DNA from: Flavobacteriales bacterium UBA1494
Lineage (GTDB): Bacteria; Bacteroidota; Bacteroidia; Flavobacteriales_E; Vicingaceae
Length of the DNA: 64,000 nucleotides
NCBI GenBank assembly: GCA_905182175.1
Contig: CAJJAT010000027.1
Location: forward strand, 1-64,000
Reading direction: 5' to 3'
The notes under the pieces are model-generated. The model had not been told where the DNA came from. It saw only the letters and a program-made list of their open reading frames with translations, and did not search any database. This document shows, one piece after another, positions 24,670 through 32,413 of this stretch. The translations under genes and the position numbers were made by a program. Every line of letters starts with the position of its first letter. Positions within the stretch are counted from its first letter, which is position 1.

Positions 24670-25618
24670 CCTCCTGCTCTATTTTGTAGTTATTTCTATT
24701 TGGTGAATTACGCGAAACTAATTCAGCCAAGAAGCCTGCTAAAAAGAGCTGGGCTCCAATTACCATTGAGATTAAAGCAACATAAAACTGCGGCTTATCT
24801 GTTACTAAGGGAGCTCCAATATCTTTAAAAATGTAAAATAGCTTTTCCCCTAGAACAAATAATACCATGGCAAAACCGATAGCGAATACAATGGTTCCTA
24901 ACGTTCCAAAAAAGTGCATCGGCCGTTTTCCAAATTTCCCAACAAAATTAATCGATAGTAAATCTAAGAATCCATTGATAAATCGTTCCAACCCAAACTT
25001 AGTGACACCATACTTTCGTTCTTGGTGAGAAACTTCTTTTTCCGTAATTTTTGTAAAACCTGCCCATTTAGCTATGGCAGGAATGTAGCGGTGCATTTCT
25101 CCGTAAACCTCTATGTTTTTTACCACTGTATTCTGGTAGGCTTTTAAACCACAATTAAAATCATTTAATTGGATTCCCGTCATTTTACGAGTGGCCCAAT
25201 TAAATAACTTTGTTGGTATTGTCTTAGAGAGAGGATCGAAGCGTTTCTTCTTCCATCCTGAGACAATGTGAAAACCCTGCTCCGTAATCATTTTATACAT
25301 CTCAGGTAATTCTTCTGGGCTATCCTGTAAGTCAGCATCCATTGTAAAAACAACCTCACCTTCACAAGCTGCAAAACCTACATTTAATGCCGCAGACTTG
25401 CCATAGTTCCGTCTAAACTTAATCCCTTTTACAGTATCACTTTTCTGATTTAAATCTTCAATTATGGACCACGATTTATCTGTACTTCCGTCGTCGATGA
25501 AGAACACTTCATAACTAAACTTATTCTCAGTCATTACTTTATTGATCCAATCATTTAGTTCAACGATGGATTCTTCCTCATCTAAGAGTGGAATTACAAT
25601 GGAAATATCTTTTTTCAA
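24662..25618 (-). CDS. GT2 polyprenyl-phosphate glycosyltransferase with two C-terminal membrane helices
   Basis: The 318-residue protein is DPM1/GtrB-like. It begins ISIVIPLLDEEESIVEL, has FFIDDGSTDKSW and the DxD region FTMDADLQDSPEELP, and the acceptor motif HRYIPAIAKWAG. Two hydrophobic helices lie at about 230-252 and 268-292. It would transfer a sugar to undecaprenyl phosphate at the inner membrane. Together with the GT4 enzyme and GDP-heptose genes it points to assembly of a heptose-containing envelope glycan. Confidence 0.9.
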   Translation of the reverse strand: MKKDISIVIPLLDEEESIVELNDWINKVMTENKFSYEVFFIDDGSTDKSWSIIEDLNQKSDTVKGIKFRRNYGKSAALNVGFAACEGEVVFTMDADLQDSPEELPEMYKMITEQGFHIVSGWKKKRFDPLSKTIPTKLFNWATRKMTGIQLNDFNCGLKAYQNTVVKNIEVYGEMHRYIPAIAKWAGFTKITEKEVSHQERKYGVTKFGLERFINGFLDLLSINFVGKFGKRPMHFFGTLGTIVFAIGFAMVLFVLGEKLFYIFKDIGAPLVTDKPQFYVALISMVIGAQLFLAGFLAELVSRNSPNRNNYKIEQEVG

Positions 25619-25630
25619 GCTAGTAGTTTC

Positions 25631-26182
25631 TTAAGCGTTTTCGAACGTATCAGGGTCGTTCTTTAAAAATGCAGATGCAATCAATGAAACAATAAATCCT
25701 ATAAAGGTTGTTGCAATTATTCCGGAAATGAAAATTCCTATTGGAGATAACACTTTACTAGTCCATGTCATTGCCATTTCAATCACTTCCTCTGTTTGAC
25801 CTTGTTCAATCATACCTATTTCAGCCTGTTCTAAAGCCAATTGAATAAAAGAATCGTCAATAAAACTAAGGTAAATATAACTGCCAAAACTAGAAATTAT
25901 TGCGGAAAATAGAGTAATCAAAACACCATAACCTAAGGCACCTCCATATGTTATAAAGCCCTTGCACTGCTCATCTTTATACTTTTTTATTCCGTAACTA
26001 ATTGCAACAGCTAGTAGGGCCATAGAACCATATGAAAATATTTTATTATTTGATAAATCAAATAAATATGTACAATAATTAATTACTAAAAAAACTAGGC
26101 CCATTAAAGCCCCATAATTTAACGCACTTTTCGTCTTTGACGGCGGTTGCGTATTCATATCATAGCTCGAAGATTCAGACAT
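25631..26182 (-). CDS. DUF4199 membrane protein
   Basis: The 183-residue protein has four membrane spans (around 24-44, 52-64, 75-103 and 145-172), a charged cytosolic loop GIKKYKDEQCKGFITYGGALGYG between spans two and three, and an acidic amphipathic stretch between spans three and four. This is the DUF4199 pattern. Such genes commonly precede a GT2 gene in Bacteroidota, as here, 12 bases away, and are likely first in the operon. The function is unknown. Confidence 0.8.
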   Translation of the reverse strand: MSESSSYDMNTQPPSKTKSALNYGALMGLVFLVINYCTYLFDLSNNKIFSYGSMALLAVAISYGIKKYKDEQCKGFITYGGALGYGVLITLFSAIISSFGSYIYLSFIDDSFIQLALEQAEIGMIEQGQTEEVIEMAMTWTSKVLSPIGIFISGIIATTFIGFIVSLIASAFLKNDPDTFENA

Positions 26183-26207
26183 ATTAACTCTTGTTTTTGG
26201 TTTGAAA

Positions 26208-26215
26208 CAAAGATA
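26208..26215 (-). promoter_or_regulatory. Putative -7 box for the heptose/glycan operon
   Basis: On the minus strand TATCTTTG (reverse complement of CAAAGATA, 26208-26215) fits TAnnTTTG and lies 26 bases upstream of the DUF4199 start. I found no clear TTTG at the -33 spacing, so it is only half a promoter by sequence. Confidence 0.35.
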
Positions 26216-26255
26216 TAAAAACTAAATGCCACAGCCATTATTTATTTTTGATTTA

Positions 26256-26288
26256 TTTGGATTAGGATAAAACAAATCGTTAACTTTG
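26256..26288 (+). promoter_or_regulatory. SRP RNA promoter
   Basis: A textbook Bacteroidota promoter: TTTG at 26256-26259, 21 bases, then TAACTTTG at 26281-26288. Transcription would begin about five bases later, at the first base pair of the RNA stem. Confidence 0.8.
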
Positions 26289-26290
26289 GC

Positions 26291-26392
26291 ACGGGTAAGT
26301 CTTATACGATCAGCTCCCATTGAATCCCCCAGGGTCGGAAGGCAGCAAGGGTAGATGGTTGTAGCGGTGCGATGTAAGTAGCTTACCCATTT
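26291..26392 (+). ncRNA. ffs: Bacterial small signal recognition particle RNA (4.5S)
   Basis: The ~100-base RNA has the universal SRP domain-IV core GGTCGGAAGGCAGCAAGG, with the asymmetric GGAAG-tetraloop side, and closing ends GGGTAAG (26293-26299) and CTTACCC (26382-26388) that pair exactly. A T-run (ATTTTTTATG, then TTTTTTT) follows and should act as the terminator. It pairs with the Ffh protein for membrane-protein targeting. The promoter is directly upstream. Confidence 0.97.
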
Positions 26393-26493
26393 TTTATGCC
26401 TTTTTTTAAAGATTTGCTCTAAAGTTGTTCAAATCTTTTTTTGTTTTACTACCCTCCTCTCTTTAACTTTACGCAAACTAAAATAGTAATTGC

Positions 26494-27147
26494 ATGAAAT
26501 TTTTTATCGATACCGCAAATCTAGACCAAATCAAAGAAGCCCAAGATATGGGTATTTTGGACGGAGTAACTACCAACCCTTCGCTAATGGCCAAAGAGGG
26601 AATTTTTGGTGATGAAAAGGTAAAACAACACTATGTTGATATTTGTAACATCGTGGACGGTGACGTAAGTGCTGAAGTAATTTCAACTGACTTCGACGGA
26701 ATGGTTAGAGAAGGAGAAATTCTTGCTGCCCTTCACGAGCAAATTGTTGTAAAAATTCCTATGATAAAAGATGGAATTAAAGCGATTAAGTACTTCTCTT
26801 CAAAAGGAATTAAGACAAACTGTACACTGATCTTTAGCGCAGGACAAGCCTTACTTGCTGCAAAAGCAGGTGCTACTTACGTTTCTCCATTCTTAGGTAG
26901 ATTAGACGATGTGTCAACTGACGGCTTGAACTTAATCGATGAGATGAGGACTATTTACGATAATTATTTCTTTGAAACTGAAATATTAGCAGCCTCTATT
27001 CGACACCCAATGCACATTATTGATTGTGCTAAAATTGGTGCAGATGTTATGACAGGTCCTTTAAGTGCTATTACTGCATTATTGAACCATCCATTAACAG
27101 ATCTTGGATTAGCTAAGTTTCTGGAGGACCACGCAAAAAACAAATAG
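26494..27147 (+). CDS. fsa: Transaldolase / fructose-6-phosphate aldolase family protein
   Basis: The 217-residue protein is the short TalC/FSA class of class-I aldolases. It begins [13 protein letters not shown] and has DGVTTNPSL, the Schiff-base lysine in VVKIP (K87), and the C-terminal [14 protein letters not shown]. The size fits the 210-220-residue single-domain class, not classical transaldolase. Many Bacteroidota use it as their transaldolase. The choice between transaldolase and fructose-6-phosphate aldolase activity cannot be made by eye. The next gene starts three bases after the stop. Confidence 0.9.
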   Translation: MKFFIDTANLDQIKEAQDMGILDGVTTNPSLMAKEGIFGDEKVKQHYVDICNIVDGDVSAEVISTDFDGMVREGEILAALHEQIVVKIPMIKDGIKAIKYFSSKGIKTNCTLIFSAGQALLAAKAGATYVSPFLGRLDDVSTDGLNLIDEMRTIYDNYFFETEILAASIRHPMHIIDCAKIGADVMTGPLSAITALLNHPLTDLGLAKFLEDHAKNK

Positions 27148-27150
27148 TAG

Positions 27151-27765
27151 ATGCTACTAAAGCTTTATGATAATAATACCAACCCAAAGGATTTGAAGCG
27201 CATCTCACAATGCCTTCAATCCGGTGGGGTTATTATTTACCCAACAGATACGATATACGCGATAGGATGTGACATTAACAGTCGTTCAGCAATTGAAAGA
27301 GTCGCAAATATTAAAGGGATCAAAGCTGATAAAGCTGATTTCTCTTTTGTTTTTTACGATTTAAGTCAGATTTCAGAATATACCAAGCAATTCGACTCAG
27401 CTACATTCAAATTACTGAAACGTAACTTACCAGGTGCATTTACATTCATCTTAGAAGCAAATAATAGCATTCCAAAACTTTTCAAGAATAAGAAAAGAAC
27501 ACTTGGAATTCGTGTACCGGACAATTCCATTTGCAGGTCTATTGTCGAAAACTTTGGTAACCCTATCATCTCAACGTCTGTGCACGATGACGATGAAGTG
27601 TTAGAATATACCACAGACCCAGAATTGATTTACGAAAAATACAAAGACAAAGTAGACATTGTTATTGACGGAGGATTTGGAAATAATGAAGCTTCTACTG
27701 TAGTCGACTTAACTGCGGGTTATCCCGAAATTATAAGACAAGGACGTGGAGAGTTAGACGATTAA
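27151..27765 (+). CDS. YciO/TsaC-family (Sua5-YciO-YrdC) protein, L-threonylcarbamoyladenylate synthase-like
   Basis: The 204-residue protein has a YrdC fold with VIIYPTDTIYAIGCD near the N-terminus and PGAFTFILEA. The stretch RTLGIRVPDN, then NPIISTSV and TVVDLTAGYPEIIRQGRG, follow YciO. YciO subfamily members lack part of the KRxxxKPxxL signature, and here it reads GIKADKADFSFVF, so the activity in t6A37 tRNA synthesis is less sure. It ends within four bases of the convergent coaE. Confidence 0.85.
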   Translation: MLLKLYDNNTNPKDLKRISQCLQSGGVIIYPTDTIYAIGCDINSRSAIERVANIKGIKADKADFSFVFYDLSQISEYTKQFDSATFKLLKRNLPGAFTFILEANNSIPKLFKNKKRTLGIRVPDNSICRSIVENFGNPIISTSVHDDDEVLEYTTDPELIYEKYKDKVDIVIDGGFGNNEASTVVDLTAGYPEIIRQGRGELDD

Positions 27766-28373
27766 AAAATCACCTTGTCTTTTGTGTGCTCATTTAAAAG
27801 TAGCTCGTGAAGCTCCATTACTTGGGGCAATAAGTCCTCAATTCCGTCATTCATAATAATGTAATCGGCTAACTTATTCCGCTCGTCATCAGTAATTTGC
27901 TGAATCATTCTCTTTTCGATTTGCCCTTTCGTAGTACTATCACGCTTCATAATTCTACGAATGCGTTCCTCTTTCGGGCAAAAAACAGTAATCATTTTAT
28001 CCAACTCCCGATAAAGGCCCGTTTCAAAAAGAATTGCAGCTTCTTTTACTACATACGGTCGTTTCTCATTTTTCTTGCACCAACTATCAAACTCAGCTTT
28101 TACCTTAGGATGAACTAATTCATTTAACTTTTCTAACTCATCAGGGTTGTTAAATACTAGCTTGGCCATGCGTTCTCGATCTAATCTTCCCGTCGACATA
28201 TACATATCTCTATCGAAGATTTTCTTTATTTGAGTTTTAAGGTAGTCGTCGTTATTCAGCAAAAATTTCCCGACATCATCAGAAGTAAAAACAGGTACAC
28301 CAAGGTTCTTTAAAATATTACATACAGTAGATTTACCACTTCCAATTCCTCCAGTTATCCCAATCTTCAACAT
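27762..28373 (-). CDS. coaE: Dephospho-CoA kinase
   Basis: The 203-residue P-loop kinase has GITGGIGSGKSTVC, the acid DVGKFLL, LDRERMAKLVFNNPDELEKLNELVHP, and VVKEAAILFETGLYRELD. It adds the 3' phosphate to dephospho-CoA, the last step of CoA synthesis. Lengths of 195-210 are typical. It is the last gene of a minus-strand run that begins with leucine dehydrogenase; it starts three bases after the YbbR gene ends. Confidence 0.95.
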   Translation of the reverse strand: MLKIGITGGIGSGKSTVCNILKNLGVPVFTSDDVGKFLLNNDDYLKTQIKKIFDRDMYMSTGRLDRERMAKLVFNNPDELEKLNELVHPKVKAEFDSWCKKNEKRPYVVKEAAILFETGLYRELDKMITVFCPKEERIRRIMKRDSTTKGQIEKRMIQQITDDERNKLADYIIMNDGIEDLLPQVMELHELLLNEHTKDKVIF

Positions 28374-28376
28374 ACT

Positions 28377-29354
28377 CTACTGCTTTATAATAAACTCAAC
28401 TTTTTCTGGCTCAATACGCAATAACTTTGCAAAATGAGGCACTCCTTTGATTGCTACTTTTAATTTTTTCTTCTGTTTAAGATCTGAATCTACGTCTACT
28501 TTAGCTATAATTTCACGCTCAGTTAGTTGCTCATAATTGGAAAGTGGAACCAAAAATATTACTTTAACTTTATTTGGAAAGGTTCTAATTGAAAGTTTAC
28601 CACCCCAAGTAATAGGCACCTCAAATGTCTTTTCCGTGAACTTATCAACCGGCACAAGCAAAGAAACTTGCTCCGGAACTATGTTGACATTAGAAAATCG
28701 TTTATCACTGCCAAAATCATAGGTTAATTGCAATGAGTCGTTGACATCTTCTTCTATTAACTTTTCGGTAGTTATAAATTCCAACGAATCCAAATACCCT
28801 TTTGGCCCTGAAACTTCTACATATTCCGGTTGAACAGATACCTTTCCCATTAAATTATAGCTACTTTCAAAAGAAATTTCAAGGTCAGGAATTACTTTTA
28901 ACTTTCGAACTACTCGTTGATCCGTTTTGAAGATAATAGAATCAGAGGTAATACGTTCAAAACGAATATCTTTATCCAGGTATTTATACACCTCATTTTG
29001 GAGCTTAGAGGTCGCTATGCCAAATCTGTTTTTCCCTAAACGCCTCGCCATCTGAAGATTTACATCTAAAGCATTCCTGTTCAAACTCATTTGTTCCCCC
29101 AACAATTCAAACCCATTTCCAGATACTTGAATCTCGATAAATTCAATTGGTTTTTCTACCAATATAAAATTTTTATTGAAACTGGTATATTCTATGGGAA
29201 TGGTCAGAGTTGTTGTATACTGTTTAGATAAAGAAGAAAGAAACCAAAAGAATGTGGCCAGTACCAAACAAAAAAAGAAGATTGAAGCTCTTTCATTGAG
29301 CTTGATCTTCCCTTTATTTGAATCAAAAATTAAGTTTTTGATTTTATTTTTCAC
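28377..29354 (-). CDS. YbbR-like domain protein (CdaR-like)
   Basis: The 325-residue protein has an N-terminal cytosolic stretch, one membrane helix (about 24-42), and extracytoplasmic beta-rich repeats of the YbbR kind. Recurring boundaries include VSGNGFELLGEQ, VSGPKGYLDSLEFITTEKL, and FSNVNIVPEQVSLLVPV. CdaR regulates a diadenylate cyclase in Firmicutes; in Bacteroidota the role is not settled. Its place between yajC and coaE is conserved in the phylum. Confidence 0.85.
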   Translation of the reverse strand: MKNKIKNLIFDSNKGKIKLNERASIFFFCLVLATFFWFLSSLSKQYTTTLTIPIEYTSFNKNFILVEKPIEFIEIQVSGNGFELLGEQMSLNRNALDVNLQMARRLGKNRFGIATSKLQNEVYKYLDKDIRFERITSDSIIFKTDQRVVRKLKVIPDLEISFESSYNLMGKVSVQPEYVEVSGPKGYLDSLEFITTEKLIEEDVNDSLQLTYDFGSDKRFSNVNIVPEQVSLLVPVDKFTEKTFEVPITWGGKLSIRTFPNKVKVIFLVPLSNYEQLTEREIIAKVDVDSDLKQKKKLKVAIKGVPHFAKLLRIEPEKVEFIIKQ

Positions 29355-29398
29355 TTTTATCTAACTTTCTGCCAAAGTACAAAAGTTAAAACTTCTGA

Positions 29399-29725
29399 TT
29401 ATTTCGCTGTTGTTGAAATTCCTTTTTCAGTTGCAAAGTCTGAAGATACTGCCGCTTTTTCAACTGTGATTCTCACATCATTTGCAATTTCTAAAATTAA
29501 CGTATTTTCTTTCATTTCTGAAATTTTACCATGGACTCCTCCAATAGTTACTACTTTATCACCTTTTGCTAAACCTTCTCTGAATTTCTTCGTTTCCTTT
29601 TGCTTTTTAAGCTGAGGGCGAATCATGAAAAAGTAAAAAACAACTATGATCAGAATCAATGGAAGAAAATCCATTATTCCACCTCCATCACCTGGAGCCA
29701 TTAAAAATATGTTTGCTAATTTCAT
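29399..29725 (-). CDS. yajC: Preprotein translocase subunit YajC
   Basis: The 108-residue protein has one membrane helix (around 20-37: [19 protein letters not shown]) and the characteristic tail [33 protein letters not shown]. YajC associates with SecDF and YidC. It shares one base with the end of the DUF1573 gene upstream. Confidence 0.95.
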   Translation of the reverse strand: MKLANIFLMAPGDGGGIMDFLPLILIIVVFYFFMIRPQLKKQKETKKFREGLAKGDKVVTIGGVHGKISEMKENTLILEIANDVRITVEKAAVSSDFATEKGISTTAK

Positions 29726-30222
29726 TATTGTGCGGTTTTTTGGGTTTCAGGAGCTAAAACATCTCCTTCAATTACTAATAACATGGTGTTTGGTACTGTA
29801 TTCGCTACTAAAGTAACTGTTTTCTTTTGATGACCTGATTTTCCATTACTATCAAATACAACTTCAATTTCTGCTTCTTCACCCGGAGCTATCGGTTCTT
29901 TTGGCCAAAGAGGAACCGTGCAGCCACAGCTTCCTTTTGCATCAGATATAATTAGGCTTGACTTACCAACATTAGTGAATTTAAACATTCTCTTCACCTT
30001 TTCACCTTGAGAAATTTCTCCAAACTGCATAACAGTCTCTTCAAATTCAAACTGTGGTGCGTTAGCTTCATCAACTGCTTCAGCTCCTTCTGCGGCAGTA
30101 GCATTGTTATTGATTAGGTCAGTGGTTATTTCCTGAGTCTTGTCTTCTAATTTTGTTTCGCTGTTGCAAGCACTTAAACTTATAAGTGCAATGCATGATG
30201 CTAGTATTGCTATCTTTCTCAT
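29725..30222 (-). CDS. DUF1573 lipoprotein
   Basis: The 165-residue protein has a lipobox (ISLSAC, Cys at about 19) after a hydrophobic n-region, then an ASPM/Hydin-type beta-sandwich: [38 protein letters not shown] with the typical GSCGCT cluster. DUF1573 lipoproteins are anchored on the inner or outer membrane and lie in this nusB-yajC-coaE block in many Bacteroidota. The function is unknown. Confidence 0.88.
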   Translation of the reverse strand: MRKIAILASCIALISLSACNSETKLEDKTQEITTDLINNNATAAEGAEAVDEANAPQFEFEETVMQFGEISQGEKVKRMFKFTNVGKSSLIISDAKGSCGCTVPLWPKEPIAPGEEAEIEVVFDSNGKSGHQKKTVTLVANTVPNTMLLVIEGDVLAPETQKTAQ

Positions 30223-30235
30223 AATTATTATGTAA

Positions 30236-31180
30236 TTATTGCATTAAACCTCTACCGGTTTTTTTGATTAAACTATCTCTATTAAATTGTGCTAAAAGCT
30301 TATCTAAAACTCCGTTAATAAATATTTTACTTTTTTGAGTGCTGAATTGTTTCGACAACTCGATGTACTCATTCATGGTCACTTTTACCGGAATTGAACT
30401 AAAGTTTAAGAATTCGGTGATGGCCATTTTCATTAATAAAACATCCATAACTGCAATCCTTTCAACTTCCCAATTCTGTGTTTTACCGTCAATCAACTTA
30501 GAATTCTCTTCATTGTTATTAATTGCCTTTCTGAAAAGATTCTTTACAAAACTTTCATCCTCCTCGGGATCTTTGTACATATCAGGCAAAGCCTTGTACT
30601 TTTCTAACGATTTTATTTTACCAACATAACGAATCGCCATGTTAATAGAATAATCACTGTCCTCAAAGTCCCAATAAATACTTCTATCTTGGAAATGGTT
30701 GTAAAAACCTTCATTATCTAGAATAAATTTGGTGTATATTCTTTCTACAAATTTACGATGGGAAGCAGAAGAATCCTCCTCATTTAAAAATTCTTGGTAC
30801 ACATCGCTATCTCTAACCTTTTTCCACAGCTTCCGTATCATATCAGGATCTGCGCTCCAAGAAACCTTTAAGTCTGTTGCTTTTCTTTGTAAAGCTGCAT
30901 TATCCCTTAGAGCCTGAACTAAAAAGCTATCAACAAACTTTCGATTGGGGTTCTTCTCCTCTTCTGTAGGAACTTTTTTATTGCGAGACTCTTCCATTTG
31001 AATCTCAGCGGCATTCGCTAATTCAATCGGTAAAATCAAGTAATGCATATACAATTCATACACCCTTTGGATGCTCATTTTTAAAGACTTTTCAGCCTTC
31101 ACTAAATCCACATCATTCGATTGAAAGTAGGCGTAAAGTCCTTGCAGAACTTTAACTCGGAGTATTCTTCTATTTAGCAT
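30236..31180 (-). CDS. nusB: Transcription antitermination factor NusB
   Basis: The C-terminal ~110 residues are NusB-like: WEVERIAVMDVLLMKMAITEFLNF, then IPVKVTMNEYIELSKQFSTQKSKIFINGVLDKLL. The protein has 314 residues, against ~140 in E. coli, with an added N-terminal helical region; the N-terminus MLNRRILRVKVLQGLYAY retains the usual NusB first helix. Long forms are typical of Bacteroidota. It acts in ribosomal RNA antitermination with NusE (S10). It sits 13 bases upstream of the DUF1573 gene. Confidence 0.92.
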   Translation of the reverse strand: MLNRRILRVKVLQGLYAYFQSNDVDLVKAEKSLKMSIQRVYELYMHYLILPIELANAAEIQMEESRNKKVPTEEEKNPNRKFVDSFLVQALRDNAALQRKATDLKVSWSADPDMIRKLWKKVRDSDVYQEFLNEEDSSASHRKFVERIYTKFILDNEGFYNHFQDRSIYWDFEDSDYSINMAIRYVGKIKSLEKYKALPDMYKDPEEDESFVKNLFRKAINNNEENSKLIDGKTQNWEVERIAVMDVLLMKMAITEFLNFSSIPVKVTMNEYIELSKQFSTQKSKIFINGVLDKLLAQFNRDSLIKKTGRGLMQ

Positions 31181-31184
31181 TTAA

Positions 31185-32291
31185 TTATAGTACGCTTTTA
31201 ATTTTCGCTATTGCATGAATTCTGTCTTTTGCAATTTCCATTGCTGCAACTTGTGGAGTTACTCCAGTTGACTCAGACCGATTAAAAATATCTCCTGTTG
31301 TATTGTAAATGTTCTCTGTTAATTCCATTGCTCTTGCTTCTGAAATACCCTCAACTTCGCGGTAAACATTAATTAAACCTCCAGCATTAATTAAGAAATC
31401 AGGGGCATAAAGCACACCTCTCTCCATTAATCGTTGTCCATGGATTAATTCATCGTGCAATTGATTGTTGGCTGCACCAGCAACAATGCTACACCTTAAA
31501 CGCTCAATGGTATTGTTATTTAAAGTAGCACCCAGGGCGCATGGAGCATATATATCCATGTCCCAATCGTATATTGCGTTTCCTTCAACAACTTGCGTTC
31601 CATATAATTTTGCAACTGAGGCAACTCTTTCTTGGTTAATATCCGCGATGGTTACCACGGCACCTTCATTAGACAGGTGCTTTACCAATGTTTCACCTAC
31701 ATGTCCAACTCCCTGAACCGTTACTTTTTTACCTCCTAAGTTATCAGAACCATACTGCTTTTTTGCAGCAGCCTTCATGCCCATATAAACACCGTAGGCC
31801 GTCACGGGAGAAGGATCACCACTCCCACCTAGTGATTTGGGCAATCCACTCACATGTTTCGTTTCCATGCTTACCCACTCCATATCTTTCGGAGAAATTC
31901 CAACATCTTCGGCAGTAATGTACTTTCCGCTTAAGCTGTTTACGAATTTTCCGAATCTTCTAAAAAGTGCTTCCGATTTTTGAGTGTAGGAATCCCCGAT
32001 GATAACGGCTTTCCCACCCCCTAAATTTAAACCACTTATTGATGCCTTGAAAGTCATTCCTCTTGAAAGACGCAAAACATCATTTAATGCTTCTAACTCA
32101 TTGCTATAGTTCCACATTCTTGTTCCGCCTAATGCAGGGCCAAGTGTTGTATTATGAATTGCAATAATTGCTTTTAATCCACTTGATTTGTCTTGACAAA
32201 AAACAACTTGCTCATGTTCAGTGTTAAACATTTTTGAAATAACTGGGTTCATGTCAACCGCTAATTCTTCTCGATCTAAAACATCTTTCAT
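31185..32291 (-). CDS. Leucine/branched-chain amino-acid dehydrogenase (Glu/Leu/Phe/Val dehydrogenase family)
   Basis: The 368-residue protein has GPALGGTRMW, the catalytic lysine pair K82 (MTFKASISGL) and K94 (GGGKAVII), and a Rossmann VQGVGHVGETLVKHL. A C-terminal stretch, INAGGLINVYREVEG, follows the leucine-dehydrogenase subset. It reversibly deaminates L-leucine to 2-oxoisocaproate with NAD. It begins the minus-strand run ending at coaE and is four bases from nusB. The choice between leucine and phenylalanine as substrate is inferred from overall pattern. Confidence 0.86.
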   Translation of the reverse strand: MKDVLDREELAVDMNPVISKMFNTEHEQVVFCQDKSSGLKAIIAIHNTTLGPALGGTRMWNYSNELEALNDVLRLSRGMTFKASISGLNLGGGKAVIIGDSYTQKSEALFRRFGKFVNSLSGKYITAEDVGISPKDMEWVSMETKHVSGLPKSLGGSGDPSPVTAYGVYMGMKAAAKKQYGSDNLGGKKVTVQGVGHVGETLVKHLSNEGAVVTIADINQERVASVAKLYGTQVVEGNAIYDWDMDIYAPCALGATLNNNTIERLRCSIVAGAANNQLHDELIHGQRLMERGVLYAPDFLINAGGLINVYREVEGISEARAMELTENIYNTTGDIFNRSESTGVTPQVAAMEIAKDRIHAIAKIKSVL

Positions 32292-32305
32292 TCCTCAGTT
32301 TTATG

Positions 32306-32337
32306 TTGATTAAACAAAATAGATTATCCTAAATTTG
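32306..32337 (+). promoter_or_regulatory. Putative promoter of the ABC exporter gene
   Basis: A TTG at 32306-32308 and a TAAATTTG at 32330-32337 are separated by 21 bases, the Bacteroidota promoter form. The start codon at 32414 is ~75 bases downstream. A minus-strand TACTTTTG (32368-32375) may similarly serve the leucine-dehydrogenase run. Confidence 0.6.
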
Positions 32338-32413
32338 CCTGGTATTGAAGCCTTGCAAACCGGAATGCAAAAGTACCTATAAAAATCAAATTTAGAAAGC
32401 TCTAAAACCGCCC

